DNA of 64,000 nucleotides from Halopolyspora algeriensis (GCF_003337235.1 NZ_QPJC01000001.1:62001-126000); one strand, 5' to 3'. Shown: positions 1 through 9,268, numbered from the stretch's first letter. Made by a program: numbers and translations. Notes: generated by a model not told the origin, from the sequence alone.

Positions 1-278
1 AGCCGCAGACCGAGCGCACGATCACCACGGTCACCGGTATGCAGGCGGAGCTGACCGAGATCCGCCAGGCCGGTTACGCGCTCGACGACGGAGAGCAGGA
101 AGTCGGCGTGCGCTGCTATGCCGTTGCCGTCCCCGACGCACCCGCCGGCGCCGCGATCTCCATCAGCGGGCCGGAGGGGCGCATGGCCCGCATCACCACC
201 GACGAGGTCATCCCGCTGATGCAGCGGCTCGCCCGCGAACTCGGCACCGAACTCAGCACCGCGAACGAGCATCCCTGA
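1..278 (+). CDS. IclR-family transcriptional regulator, C-terminal fragment
   Basis: The frame is open from base 3 and ends at the TGA at 276-278, so only about 91 C-terminal residues are present. The segment L-T-E-I-R-Q-A-G-Y-A followed by D-D-G-E-Q-E-V-G-V-R-C is typical of the IclR effector-binding domain, and the G-P-E-G-R-M stretch also fits its C-terminal end. IclR proteins are dimeric regulators that sense small carbon metabolites; the ligand and target cannot be told from this piece. The gene converges on the minus-strand gene that ends at 288, only 9 bp away. Confidence 0.85.
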   Translation, partial: PQTERTITTVTGMQAELTEIRQAGYALDDGEQEVGVRCYAVAVPDAPAGAAISISGPEGRMARITTDEVIPLMQRLARELGTELSTANEHP

Positions 279-287
279 AATGCCGAG

Positions 288-1091
288 TCAGGGCCGCGGC
301 TCCTCGGTGACTTCCACGTCTTCCGCCTCCGTCCGCGGCACCCGCGACCGGGACCACATGCGCTCGAACTGGTGACACCAGTACTCGTACCAGTACGGAT
401 CGCTTCCCCTGGTGAACTCGACGTGCATCCGTTTGGCCGTCGACTCGTTGTGAAACCCGTGCAGCTCGACGAGCACCACACCGTCGCTCGAGTTCGGGTT
501 CAGCGCGAGAAGGCTGAATCCCGGGTTGTACGGCAGGAATCCGAACTCGAAGTTTCCTTCGACATCCCACTCGCTCATCCGCCGCAACTCCTCGACGACG
601 GATCCCAGGTCGGCCCGGAGGTCGCTGCGCTGGTAATCCAGGGATTCGTCCAGTTGCCGCACCGCCAGGGACACCGCCGCCCGCTCCGCGGGGTCCAGAA
701 CGATCACCCGGACGCGCCCCTGCCTGCGCCCCAGGACATCTCTCCGCAGTGTCTCGCTGTACTGCTCGCTCAGCACGTTGACCGCCGAGGGCGCGAACAC
801 ACACACCTCGCGGGCCGTTTTCAGTCTTTCCGCGAGCGGGTTGTCGTCGAACACGGACCGGTCGCCGACAGAAGCACCACGGGTGGCAGCCGCCCGGTTT
901 TCCGGGGAGGTGAGCCGCAGGACGGTGATCCCTATCCCCGCAAGAGCGGCGGCCCACCGGAGCTCGTCGCCGAGAGTGTCGACGAAGATCGTCACAGCCG
1001 CCATGGCGAAGGCAACGAACCCGGCGGCGTACGCGTCCAGGTACCGCCGCCTCCGAACGTCGTCCGCAAAACGCCGGAAAAAGCTGACCAC
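288..1091 (-). CDS. Membrane protein of unknown function with two N-terminal helices and a PLD-like cytosolic domain
   Basis: This is a protein of 267 residues. The open frame extends further upstream, but I chose the GTG at 1091 because a perfect AGGAGG lies 5 nt before it. Residues about 17-35 and 44-61 are hydrophobic and form a short hairpin anchor. The remaining roughly 190 residues are soluble. They include V-F-A-P-S-A-V-N-V-L, R-V-I-V-L-D-P-A-E and a C-terminal stretch rich in Trp, Tyr and His (D-P-Y-W-Y-E-Y-W). The pattern recalls phospholipase-D-like or DUF5919-type domains, but I see no HKD catalytic motif. I do not assign a function. It lies about 180 bp downstream of tsaE, where tsaB is often found. 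Confidence 0.6.
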   Translation of the reverse strand: MVSFFRRFADDVRRRRYLDAYAAGFVAFAMAAVTIFVDTLGDELRWAAALAGIGITVLRLTSPENRAAATRGASVGDRSVFDDNPLAERLKTAREVCVFAPSAVNVLSEQYSETLRRDVLGRRQGRVRVIVLDPAERAAVSLAVRQLDESLDYQRSDLRADLGSVVEELRRMSEWDVEGNFEFGFLPYNPGFSLLALNPNSSDGVVLVELHGFHNESTAKRMHVEFTRGSDPYWYEYWCHQFERMWSRSRVPRTEAEDVEVTEEPRP

Positions 1092-1269
1092 ACCGACCTC
1101 CTGGCGGTACCCGGCGGTTACCCGGAACCGGGTCGGCCACCGAGAAGCCTTCCCGGAATCCCCGCCACGTCGCGCCATGGTGCCCGAACACCGGTGCGCC
1201 ACGCGAGAATCGATCGGGTGATCCGAACGATGTTGCCGCATCCCGGTTCGGTGGCGGGCACCAAGCGCT

Positions 1270-1746
1270 TCAGAGCGCGACCCGCTCGATCCAGGACGGG
1301 CCGTGCGGCTCCAGGGTGATCTCGCGAACGTCGTCGTCGCGACGGCGCAGCCGCACCACGAGGTACTCGTCACCGAGGCGTTCGGCCACGCCCTCACCCC
1401 ACTCCACCACGACGGCGGCATCGGTGAGATCCGTGTCCAGATCCAGGTCGTCGAGCTCGTCCAACGTGGTCAAGCGGTAGGCGTCCACGTGCACCAGTGC
1501 CGCGTCACCGCCCCCGGTAGCGGGCCGGTGCACCCGCGCGAGCACGAACGTCGGGGAGGCCACACGGCCGGTCACCCCCATCCCGGCGGCGATACCACGC
1601 GCGAGCACGGTCTTGCCCGCCCCCAGCGGGCCCGCCAGCAGCACGAGATCTCCGGCACGCAACCGCTCGCCCAGCCGACGGCCGAACTCCAGCGAGTCGG
1701 TCTCCCGGGGGCACTCGTACGTCCGCATCACGGTTTCCGAGGTCAC
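1270..1746 (-). CDS. tsaE: tRNA threonylcarbamoyladenosine biosynthesis ATPase TsaE
   Basis: TsaE (158 residues) is the small ATPase that works with TsaB and TsaD to make the t6A modification at position 37 of ANN-decoding tRNAs. The Walker A motif G-P-L-G-A-G-K-T is near residue 38, followed by the family segment S-P-T-F-V-L and a V-V-V-E-W-G-E-G motif. The GTG start at 1746 overlaps the TGA of the upstream hydrolase gene (GTGA), so translation is probably coupled; an ATG six codons in is the alternative. The usual partners tsaB, rimI and tsaD are not found downstream in this window. Confidence 0.92.
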   Translation of the reverse strand: MTSETVMRTYECPRETDSLEFGRRLGERLRAGDLVLLAGPLGAGKTVLARGIAAGMGVTGRVASPTFVLARVHRPATGGGDAALVHVDAYRLTTLDELDDLDLDTDLTDAAVVVEWGEGVAERLGDEYLVVRLRRRDDDVREITLEPHGPSWIERVAL

Positions 1747-2858
1747 GTGCCACTCGCCTTCTCGGCCAGGTCGCTCGCGCCGTCGTTCCCGGGCACGGCG
1801 CGCCGGATCAATCCCACCAGATGCTTCGTGACGAACTTGTTGCAATCCAGTATGATCATGTGTCCACCACCTTCGACCCGCACCAGCTCGGCGTCCGGCA
1901 GCTCCTCGACGATCGCCTCGGCGTGCGAGAACGGGGTGAGCCGGTCGGCATCCCCACCGAGCACCAGGACCTCGCAGTGGCGCAAACCGGCCAGCGCCGC
2001 CTTGCGGTCGTGGGACCCGATGGTGTCCAGGAAGTCCGTGACCACCTCGACGGTCGTTCCCGCGATCATGTCGTCCACCAGGTCGACCAGGGCCGTACTG
2101 ACCTCCCCGCCCCCGAAAGCCAGAGTGCGAACGATGCTCCAGGTGAGCTGGGATCCGGTACGGCGTGCGCGTTCGACCAGCCCCGACTGCCAGGCCGCCA
2201 CCAGACCGAGTCCGCGGGTCAACGGATTGTGCCGGGACAACCACGGCTTGGGGAGCCCGGAAGCTCCGATCTCGCCGGCCGACGTGCCGATCAGCGCCAC
2301 CGCCGAGATTCGATCGGCGAACAGCTTCGGCCGCTGCTCGGCCAGCGCCATGATCGCCATGCCACCCATCGAGTGCCCGACCAGCATAACCGGCCCCTGA
2401 CTGGCCGTCGCACGCAGGATCGCGTCGAGATCCCTGCCGAGCTGCTCGATCGTGCTGTTCTGCCTGCCGGAATGGCCCGAGCGGCCGTGGCTGCGCTGAT
2501 CGTAGAGCACCAGCTTCACCCGGGGGCCGGTGAGTTCCGCGAGATCTCTGCGCTGGAAATGCCAGCACCGTGAATCCAGGGCGTACCCGTGCACGAGGAC
2601 CACGGTCAGTTCCGCCTCACCACCGTCGGCGGGCATGATCTCCTGCACGGCCAGCGGAACACCGTCATCGGCGGCCACCGTGGACTGCCGGGTGGGTTTG
2701 AGACGCCCGAGCGGTTCGTCCGCATAGGGGTCACCGTCGACACCGCTGAGTCGCTGGGCGGCGATACGGGAACTGTGCGCGGCGAATCCCATCGCCGTTC
2801 CGGTTACAGCGGCCCCCAGTACACCACCGCTCCAGACGAGGGCCTGCCACGGCTTCAT
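1743..2858 (-). CDS. Membrane-anchored alpha/beta hydrolase
   Basis: This 371-residue protein starts with a hydrophobic stretch (about residues 6-27) that could be a signal anchor, followed by an alpha/beta-hydrolase domain. The nucleophile elbow G-H-S-M-G-G places the serine at residue 163. A later G-G-D-A-D-R-L-T-P supplies the probable acid and G-G-G-H-M-I the histidine, so the triad looks complete. The ATG overlaps the alr stop as ATGA, and the gene's own stop overlaps tsaE, giving an alr-hydrolase-tsaE chain. The substrate is unknown; esterase, lipase or peptidase activity are all possible. Confidence 0.88.
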   Translation of the reverse strand: MKPWQALVWSGGVLGAAVTGTAMGFAAHSSRIAAQRLSGVDGDPYADEPLGRLKPTRQSTVAADDGVPLAVQEIMPADGGEAELTVVLVHGYALDSRCWHFQRRDLAELTGPRVKLVLYDQRSHGRSGHSGRQNSTIEQLGRDLDAILRATASQGPVMLVGHSMGGMAIMALAEQRPKLFADRISAVALIGTSAGEIGASGLPKPWLSRHNPLTRGLGLVAAWQSGLVERARRTGSQLTWSIVRTLAFGGGEVSTALVDLVDDMIAGTTVEVVTDFLDTIGSHDRKAALAGLRHCEVLVLGGDADRLTPFSHAEAIVEELPDAELVRVEGGGHMIILDCNKFVTKHLVGLIRRAVPGNDGASDLAEKASGT

Positions 2859-4003
2859 GACTCGGCCTCCGTTTCCACCACGGTTCGGCTCACTCGAGGA
2901 CGATACATTCCCGTGACGATCTCGTAATGGATTGTGCCCAGCGTGTCCGCCCACTCCGCGGCGGTCGGCTCCGACCGGTCACCCGGTCCGAACAGCACCA
3001 CCTCGTCCCCTTCGGCGACCGCGTCGTCATCGCACAGCACCACGAGTTGGTCCATGCACACACGTCCGACCACGGGGCGGCGCTTACCCGCCAACCAGAC
3101 CGAGAACCGGCCGGACAGCGTGCGCGGCACCCCGTCGGCGTAGCCGACCGGGACCAGCGCGACGGTCACCGGCTGCTCGGCCCGCCACGAATGCCCATAG
3201 GACACCCCCTCACCGGCGGCGATGCGTTTCGTCAGCACCACCGAGGAGCGAAACGTCATGGCCGGGCGCAGCCCGTGGTCCCCCGCCTGCGGGACGGGGT
3301 CCAGGCCGTAGACGGCGATCCCCGGCCGGACGAGATCGAAGTGCAGGTCCGGGCGGGTCAGTACCGCAGCCGAGTTCGCCAGGTGGCGCATCGGGCGCAG
3401 GCCCGCCTGCCGCGCCTGTTCGTAGGCACGCCGGAACCGGTCGGCCTGCATGTCGACCGACGGGTGGCCGGGCTCGTCGGCGCAGGCCAGGTGCGACCAC
3501 ACCGCGAGCACCTCGACGGCACCGTCGGCCTGCGCCTTCGCCGCGCTTTCGACGAGGTCGGGCCACTGCTCGGGGGGACAACCGCTGCGGTTCAGCCCCG
3601 TGTCGATCTTGAGGTGCACCCGCGCGGGACGGCCGAGCGAGGAGGCCGCTTCCTCGATCCTGCGCAGATCCGCCACGGTGGAAGCCGACACGTCGACACC
3701 GGCGGCGACCGCGGGGGTCAGATCCTCCCCGTGGGAGTACAGCCAGCACAGCAGCGGAGCCTCGATACCCGCCCGGCGCAGGTGCAGCGCCTCGGTGACG
3801 GAGGCCACACCGAGCCATTCCGCGCCGGATTCCAGAGCGGCCCGCGCCACGGTCAGTGCACCGTGCCCGTAGCCGTCGGACTTCACGACCGCCATCGTCC
3901 GCGCCCCGGAACGCCTCGCGCGGTCGGCGAGAACAGCGACATTATGACGGATCGCCCCGACCTCGATACGCAGGTCGGCACGGTACGCGGTCTGGTCGTT
4001 CAT
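2855..4003 (-). CDS. alr: Alanine racemase
   Basis: Alanine racemase (382 residues) is the PLP enzyme that interconverts L- and D-alanine and so supplies D-alanine for peptidoglycan. The PLP lysine is in A-V-V-K-S-D-G-Y-G-H-G (K41), and the second catalytic base, a tyrosine, sits in G-V-S-Y-G-H-S-W. Length and motifs are normal for the family. The enzyme is cytoplasmic. It is the first gene of the alr-hydrolase-tsaE chain and lies 125 bp from the NAD(P)H-hydrate repair gene upstream, an arrangement common in actinomycetes. Confidence 0.96.
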   Translation of the reverse strand: MNDQTAYRADLRIEVGAIRHNVAVLADRARRSGARTMAVVKSDGYGHGALTVARAALESGAEWLGVASVTEALHLRRAGIEAPLLCWLYSHGEDLTPAVAAGVDVSASTVADLRRIEEAASSLGRPARVHLKIDTGLNRSGCPPEQWPDLVESAAKAQADGAVEVLAVWSHLACADEPGHPSVDMQADRFRRAYEQARQAGLRPMRHLANSAAVLTRPDLHFDLVRPGIAVYGLDPVPQAGDHGLRPAMTFRSSVVLTKRIAAGEGVSYGHSWRAEQPVTVALVPVGYADGVPRTLSGRFSVWLAGKRRPVVGRVCMDQLVVLCDDDAVAEGDEVVLFGPGDRSEPTAAEWADTLGTIHYEIVTGMYRPRVSRTVVETEAES

Positions 4004-4128
4004 GGCATGGCCATCTTCGCACAGCGCCCTTGATCTCGCGCTTCTGCCTGCTCACCGGCACTACGGCGGGTTCCCGCGGTTTTGCGCAAGCTGGTGCAGT
4101 GGCATCGCCGCGCGGGCCGCGACCCGCG

Positions 4129-5673
4129 TCAGTCGAGTGCGTCGGCGCGGGCAGCGCGCACGGCATCCGGGACGGCCGCCAGCAGCGCCGACGCGCCGAT
4201 GGGCGCGCCCATGCCCGAAGCACCGTCCGGGCCGCGGGTACCGGGTGTGTCGGGGCGTCCCCTCCCGCCGGAGGCGGCGATCTCGGCGGCCAGGGAGTGC
4301 ACATGCGTGGCGTAGCCACAGGCCAGCCACGGCTCGACACCGCTTGCCAGGAGGGCGCCGATCAGGCCGGTGAGCACATCCCCGGATCCGGCCGTCGCGG
4401 GCCAGGCATGCCCCGACGAGTTCACCAGCACCCGGCCGTCGGCAGCGGCGACCACGGTGCTGTTGCCCTTGAGCAGCAGCACGACATCGTGCCGCGCCGC
4501 CACCATGCGCGCGGCGGAGATCCGGTCCCCGCCGAAGTCCCCCGCCAACCGCGCGAACTCCCCGCTGTGCGGGGTCAGCACCAGCGGCGCGTCCGGATCC
4601 CGCGAGTCCCACAGGGTCGTGTCCTCGGCCAGCAACGTGATCGCGTCGGCATCGGCGCACACGGCACGCCCGGATTCCAGGACTTCGGCCAGGACCGCAC
4701 GGCCGCTCGCGCCGGTCCCGATTCCCGGGCCGACGGACCAGGCCTGCACCCGCCCGGCGTCGGCCACCGAACCGGTGGCGACCACTTCCGGCCAGTGCGA
4801 CCGCACCACATCGGCGGCCGGGCCCGCGTAGCGGACCATGCCGGAGGTCGCCTGCACCGCCGCGCCTCCGGCCAGCACGGCCGCCCCGGGAAAGTTCGCC
4901 GAGCCCGCCGCGACACCGACCACGCCCTGGCTGTACTTGTCGTCCATCGGGGCCGGGACCGGCCATCCCGCGCCGACATCGGCAGTGTCCAGCAGCACGA
5001 ACTCCGGGTCGCCGAGATGCGGGTCGATACCGATGTCGATCACCGCGACCGCCCCCGAGTGCTCCGGCCCCGCACCGAGAACGTGGCCGGGCTTGTGGCT
5101 CCCGAACGTCACGGTGACATCGGCCCGGACCGCCGGGCCGTCCACCATCCCGGTGAGTGGGTCCACACCGCTGGGCAGGTCGATGGCCACGACCGGGGCA
5201 GCGGTGCGCCGGACCAGCTCGGCGGCGCGCGGCCGCAGCGAACCGCGCCCCGACAACCCGACGATGCCGTCGACCACGGCGTCGGCACGGTCCAGCGCAT
5301 CCGAGGCCTCCGCGCCGACCCCGGCGGTGTCGGCGCTCGCATCCTCGGCCTCGACCACCCGGCCGCCGGCGCGGCGCAACGCGGCGAGGCCCGCAGCGTG
5401 CGTCCTGGCGGGAGACAGCAGCAGGGCGGTGACCCCTGCGCCACGCCTGCGTAGGAACGCTCCGGCCCACAACGCGTCCCCGCCGTTGTTGCCCGCGCCC
5501 ACGAGCAGCGTGACATGCCTTCCGGATACGGCACCCGTACGCGCACCGAGCAGCCGGGCGGTGTGCAGGGACACCGCGTGCGCGGCGCGTTGCATGACGG
5601 CCGGCTCGGGCGTGCGTTCGAAGAGCCGCTGCTCGGCGGCACGCACCTGATCCGGCGTCCACACTCCCTGCAC
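4129..5673 (-). CDS. nnr: Bifunctional NAD(P)H-hydrate epimerase / ADP-dependent dehydratase
   Basis: This enzyme (514 residues from the GTG at 5673) repairs hydrated NADH and NADPH. The N-terminal half is the epimerase (YjeF_N), with V-G-A-G-N-N-G-G-D-A and D-G-I-V-G-L-S-G-R-G. The C-terminal half is the ribokinase-like dehydratase, with T-P-H-S-G-E-F-A-R-L, L-L-K-G-N-S-T-V-V and the A-T-A-G-S-G-D-V-L-T-G-L-I signature. The frame is open to 5763, but a GGGAGAG ribosome site just before the GTG, and the fact that family homology begins at G-V-W-T-P-D-Q, favour 5673. It lies 104 bp downstream of glmS. Confidence 0.93.
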   Translation of the reverse strand: MQGVWTPDQVRAAEQRLFERTPEPAVMQRAAHAVSLHTARLLGARTGAVSGRHVTLLVGAGNNGGDALWAGAFLRRRGAGVTALLLSPARTHAAGLAALRRAGGRVVEAEDASADTAGVGAEASDALDRADAVVDGIVGLSGRGSLRPRAAELVRRTAAPVVAIDLPSGVDPLTGMVDGPAVRADVTVTFGSHKPGHVLGAGPEHSGAVAVIDIGIDPHLGDPEFVLLDTADVGAGWPVPAPMDDKYSQGVVGVAAGSANFPGAAVLAGGAAVQATSGMVRYAGPAADVVRSHWPEVVATGSVADAGRVQAWSVGPGIGTGASGRAVLAEVLESGRAVCADADAITLLAEDTTLWDSRDPDAPLVLTPHSGEFARLAGDFGGDRISAARMVAARHDVVLLLKGNSTVVAAADGRVLVNSSGHAWPATAGSGDVLTGLIGALLASGVEPWLACGYATHVHSLAAEIAASGGRGRPDTPGTRGPDGASGMGAPIGASALLAAVPDAVRAARADALD

Positions 5674-5777
5674 GGACTCTCCCACCCACACGCTCGGACT
5701 CACTTCGAAAGCGGCGCCGGCCGCTTCGGCCACCCGCGCCACCGGCACCGCACCACGAGCCATGCCGAGAGGAATTC

Positions 5778-7640
5778 TTATTCCACGGTGACCGACTTCG
5801 CCAGGTTACGGGGTTTGTCGACGTCGTACCCGCGCGTGCGGGCGATTTCGGCGGACAGCACCTGCAGCGGCACCGTCGACACCAACGGTTGCAGCAGTGT
5901 CGGCACGGCCGGGACCTCGACGAGCTCGTCGGCGAACGGCCGCACCGTCTCGTCACCCTCCTCGGCGATGACGATGGTGCGGGCGCCACGGGCCTGGATC
6001 TCACGAATGTTCGACAGCATCTTCGCGTGCAACTGGGCCCGGCCCTTGGCCGAGGGCATCATGACGACCACCGGAAGTCCGTCCTCGATCAGCGCGATCG
6101 GACCGTGCTTGAGCTCCCCGGCCGCGAAGCCCTCGGCGTGCATGTAGGCGAGTTCCTTGAGCTTGAGCGCACCCTCCAGCGCGATCGGATACCCCACGTG
6201 CCTGCCGAGGAACAGCACCGCCTTGGCCTCCGCCGTCCTGCGGCTCAGTTCCCGCACCTGCTCCACCGTCGACAGCACGCGGCGCACGGCGTCGGGCATC
6301 GCCGCGAGCTCGGAGAACTCGCGGGCCACCTCGTCGGAGTACTTGGTTCCGCGTGCCTGCGCCAGGGCCAGACCGACCAGGTAGTTCGCCGCGACCTGGG
6401 CGAGGAAGGTCTTCGTCGCCGCCACCCCGATCTCCGGCCCGGCGTGGGTGTAGAGCACCGCGTCGGACTCCCGGGGGATCTGCGCGCCGTTGGTGTTGCA
6501 GATCGCCAGCACCCGCGCGTGCTGGGTGCGCGCGTGACGCACCGCCTCCAGGGTGTCGGCGGTTTCGCCGGATTGCGAGATCGCCACGACCAGGGTGTCC
6601 CGTCCCAGCACCGGGTCGCGGTAGCGGAACTCGCTGGCCAGTTCGACCTCCACCGGCACCCGGCACCAGTGTTCGATGGCGTACTTGGCCAGCAGCCCGG
6701 AGTGGTACGCCGAGCCACACGCGACGACGAAGACCTTGTCGATGTCGCGCAGGTCCTGCTCGGTCATGCGCTGCTCGTCGAGGAGCACGCTGCCGTCGGC
6801 GAAATGCCCGCGCAGGGTGTTGACCAGCGCCTCGGGCTGCTCCTCGATCTCTTTGAGCATGAAGTAGTCGTGGCCGCCCTTCTCGGCGGCCGAGAGGTCC
6901 CAGTCGATGGTGAACGGCTTGGCCGCGGCCTGTTCACCGTGGAAGTCGCTGACGTGATAGCCGTCGGCGGTGATGGTGACCGCCTGGTCCTGGCCGAGCT
7001 CGACGGCATCGCGGGTGTGCTCGATGAACGCGGCCACGTCCGAGGCGACGAACATCTCGTCGTCGCCGACACCCACGACCAGCGGCGAGGAGCGGCGCGC
7101 CGCGACGATCGTGTCGGGCTCGTCGGCGTGCGTGACCACGAGAGTGAAGGCACCTTCCAGGCGGCGCGCCACCGCGCACACGCTCGCGGACAGGTCGCCG
7201 GCCGCCGGGCCCCGGGTGTGGGCATGGGCGATCAGGTGGGCCACGATTTCGGTGTCGGTGTCGCTGACCATCTCGACCCCGGCCGTCTCCAGCTCGGCGC
7301 GGAGCGCGGCGAAGTTCTCGATGATGCCGTTGTGCACCACCGCGACCTTGCTGCTCGCGTCGCTGTGCGGATGGGCGTTGCGGTCGGTCGGCGCGCCGTG
7401 CGTGGCCCACCGCGTGTGCCCCATGCCGCTGGTGCCCGCGAAGCGCTCGGTACCGACCTCGGCGAGTCGCTGCTCCAGGTTGGCCAGCGCCCCGGCCCTG
7501 CGCTCGATCGCGAGCCGGCCCGTGCCGTCGAGCATGGCCACTCCGGCCGAGTCGTATCCCCGGTACTCCAGTCGTCGTAAACCGTCGAGCACCACATCGA
7601 GCGCCGGACGCTGTCCTACGTAACCCACAATTCCGCACAC
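5778..7640 (-). CDS. glmS: Glutamine--fructose-6-phosphate aminotransferase (isomerizing)
   Basis: GlmS makes glucosamine-6-phosphate from fructose-6-phosphate and glutamine, the first step towards UDP-GlcNAc. The protein is 620 residues. The start must be the GTG at 7640, because it places the catalytic cysteine at position 2 (C-G-I-V-G-Y-V-G), which is freed by Met removal; the longer open frame upstream is not used. The glutaminase domain is followed by two SIS sugar-isomerase domains (A-C-G-S-A-Y-H-S-G and L-G-R-H-V-G-Y-P). The C-terminus K-P-R-N-L-A-K-S-V-T-V-E is the family signature. glmM lies about 5 kb away. Confidence 0.97.
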   Translation of the reverse strand: MCGIVGYVGQRPALDVVLDGLRRLEYRGYDSAGVAMLDGTGRLAIERRAGALANLEQRLAEVGTERFAGTSGMGHTRWATHGAPTDRNAHPHSDASSKVAVVHNGIIENFAALRAELETAGVEMVSDTDTEIVAHLIAHAHTRGPAAGDLSASVCAVARRLEGAFTLVVTHADEPDTIVAARRSSPLVVGVGDDEMFVASDVAAFIEHTRDAVELGQDQAVTITADGYHVSDFHGEQAAAKPFTIDWDLSAAEKGGHDYFMLKEIEEQPEALVNTLRGHFADGSVLLDEQRMTEQDLRDIDKVFVVACGSAYHSGLLAKYAIEHWCRVPVEVELASEFRYRDPVLGRDTLVVAISQSGETADTLEAVRHARTQHARVLAICNTNGAQIPRESDAVLYTHAGPEIGVAATKTFLAQVAANYLVGLALAQARGTKYSDEVAREFSELAAMPDAVRRVLSTVEQVRELSRRTAEAKAVLFLGRHVGYPIALEGALKLKELAYMHAEGFAAGELKHGPIALIEDGLPVVVMMPSAKGRAQLHAKMLSNIREIQARGARTIVIAEEGDETVRPFADELVEVPAVPTLLQPLVSTVPLQVLSAEIARTRGYDVDKPRNLAKSVTVE

Positions 7641-7866
7641 CCCAACCAGGGTAGCCAGACCGGGACGAGCGCACCCGAAGGCATGGATCGCACGGACGGT
7701 CGACGTTGTGCGCTGCGAGTTCATCGAATCCGCTCCCGTGCCCACCGCTTGCCGTGCGGACCTTCGGCAACCGGCTCGCACCGAGCGGGGCCCGCGCGGA
7801 CGGACCGGTCGGGCCGGAGCCCGCCGTCACCGCGGGAAACCGCCCGATCCGCTACCGTGATGAGCC

Positions 7867-8715
7867 ATGGCGCGCACTGCCAAGATTGCCGAGAAGGCAG
7901 CCAAGAGCCCCAAGAAGGCGCTGGAGGAACTCTCGCAGCGGGGACCGCACGAGGTGCTGCACGGTGACCTCGCACTGGTCGGCCTGCCCGGTCTGGTCTG
8001 CACCCCGCGCAGCGGGCGCGGTCTTCCCGCTGTCGCGTTCGGGCACGGCTGGCTGCAGCCGCCCCGGCGTTACCTGAGCCTGCTGCGGCACCTGGCCTCG
8101 TGGGGCATCGTCGCCGCCGCCCCGGCAACCCAGCGGGGGGTGTTCGCCTCGCACCGGCTCTTCACCGCCGACCTGCGCACCACACTGGACATCTGCGCCG
8201 GAGTGCGTCTCGGCGAGGGCGACATCAGCGTCGACGAGAAGCGGCTCGCCGTGGCCGGACATGCCATGGGCGGCGGCAGCGCCGTACTCGCAGCCGCCGA
8301 GGACGAGCGCATCCGGTCGGTCGCCACTCTCGCGGTCTCCGAAACCATGCCGTCCGCACTGGAAGCAGCCAAGCGCGTCACCGTTCCGGGGATGCATCTG
8401 GCAGCAGGGCGCGACCTGTTGGCCCCGGCCACCGCCAACGCCGAACCGATCGCGAAAGCCTGGAACGGCCCGGTACAGCTACGCACGGTCAAAAAGGCCG
8501 ACCATCTCGGCTTCACCGAGGGCAGGCACTGGACCGAACTCCTGCTGCACGGCAAGTCCCACTACGGCACCCGGCGGCTGTCCCGGGGTCTGCTCACCGC
8601 TTTCCTCCTGCACACGCTGGCCGACGACACGCGCGGCAAGGCACTGCTCGACGCCGATGTCCCCGGCTGCCCCATCGACACCGAGCACTCCACCGACGAG
8701 CTCGTACCGACCTGA
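7867..8715 (+). CDS. Alpha/beta-hydrolase-fold protein with Ser-to-Ala nucleophile change
   Basis: This 282-residue protein resembles dienelactone hydrolases, chlorophyllases and PET-hydrolase-like lipases: an A-F-G-H-G-W oxyanion-type segment near residue 60, the strand L-A-V-A-G-H-A-M-G-G-G-S near 130-138, and a late K-A-D-H-L-G-F with the expected histidine. At the elbow the normal G-H-S-M-G-G is G-H-A-M-G-G (Ala133), so the canonical nucleophile is missing. It could be a non-catalytic binding protein, or could use another residue. The first 25 residues are lysine- and alanine-rich, and no signal peptide is evident. It is transcribed alone, divergently from glmS, and no clear ribosome site precedes its ATG. 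Confidence 0.8.
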   Translation: MARTAKIAEKAAKSPKKALEELSQRGPHEVLHGDLALVGLPGLVCTPRSGRGLPAVAFGHGWLQPPRRYLSLLRHLASWGIVAAAPATQRGVFASHRLFTADLRTTLDICAGVRLGEGDISVDEKRLAVAGHAMGGGSAVLAAAEDERIRSVATLAVSETMPSALEAAKRVTVPGMHLAAGRDLLAPATANAEPIAKAWNGPVQLRTVKKADHLGFTEGRHWTELLLHGKSHYGTRRLSRGLLTAFLLHTLADDTRGKALLDADVPGCPIDTEHSTDELVPT

Positions 8716-8847
8716 TTCTCGGCACGGCGGCCCGTGCTGCCACTGCTGCTGGGCCCCTGCCGGAAGGGGACCCGCGACGGCACGACGGATGCCATCTGCC
8801 CGTCCGGTGGCAATCCCCGAGTCACTGCGTGCTCCTGCCCGCTCGGC

Positions 8848-9237
8848 TCAACGCAGCCAGCTGCGCCGGGAGAAGTCGTCGTCGTCCCAATCGTCGTCGA
8901 GGACAGGACGCCGACGCGGCGTGGGATGTGCCGGGGCCGACGGCACGGCCGTTTCCTCGATCGGTCGGCCGAAGCGCCCGGCACGGACCTGCCTGCGCGA
9001 ATCGGCCGCAGGATCCGACTGTGGCTGTGCCTGCGCCGGGTGCTGCGCCTCGCGTCGCTCGGCTTCCCGGAGATCGAAATCGGCTTGCTGCTGTTCGAAA
9101 GCGCGTTCCCGCTCGGCGATCTCGCCCTGAATTCTCGCTGCCTGCTCGGCGTACTCGGCATCGAGTTCGCCCCGGCGGCGCCGGGCACGCTCGAGTATTT
9201 CGTCGAGTGCCGAATTCGAACCGATCGACCCGTCCAT
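8848..9237 (-). CDS. Small charged coiled-coil protein, probable type VII secretion cassette member
   Basis: This 129-residue protein has no name I recognise. From about residue 10 to 70 it is an uninterrupted, highly charged helix (E-R-A-R-R-R-R-G-E-L-D, then repeated E-R and Q-Q-Q units), probably a coiled coil. The second half is proline-rich and disordered and ends in an acidic D-D-D-W-D-D-D-D tail before R-S-W-L-R. I chose the ATG at 9237 because GGAG lies 6 nt upstream; an ATG at 9252 is also possible. It starts 31 bp after the stop of the 781-residue WXG-type protein, so it may be its chaperone or companion. That role is inferred from position only. Confidence 0.6.
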   Translation of the reverse strand: MDGSIGSNSALDEILERARRRRGELDAEYAEQAARIQGEIAERERAFEQQQADFDLREAERREAQHPAQAQPQSDPAADSRRQVRAGRFGRPIEETAVPSAPAHPTPRRRPVLDDDWDDDDFSRRSWLR

Positions 9238-9268
9238 CACCTGCTCCACCATTCGAATCCAGCGCGAC

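Noticed and set aside
4061-6004. 647-residue minus-strand frame overlapping nnr and glmS
   Set aside because: It lies in another frame of two clearly conserved genes and is mostly Arg/Gly/Ala, typical of a GC-rich shadow frame.
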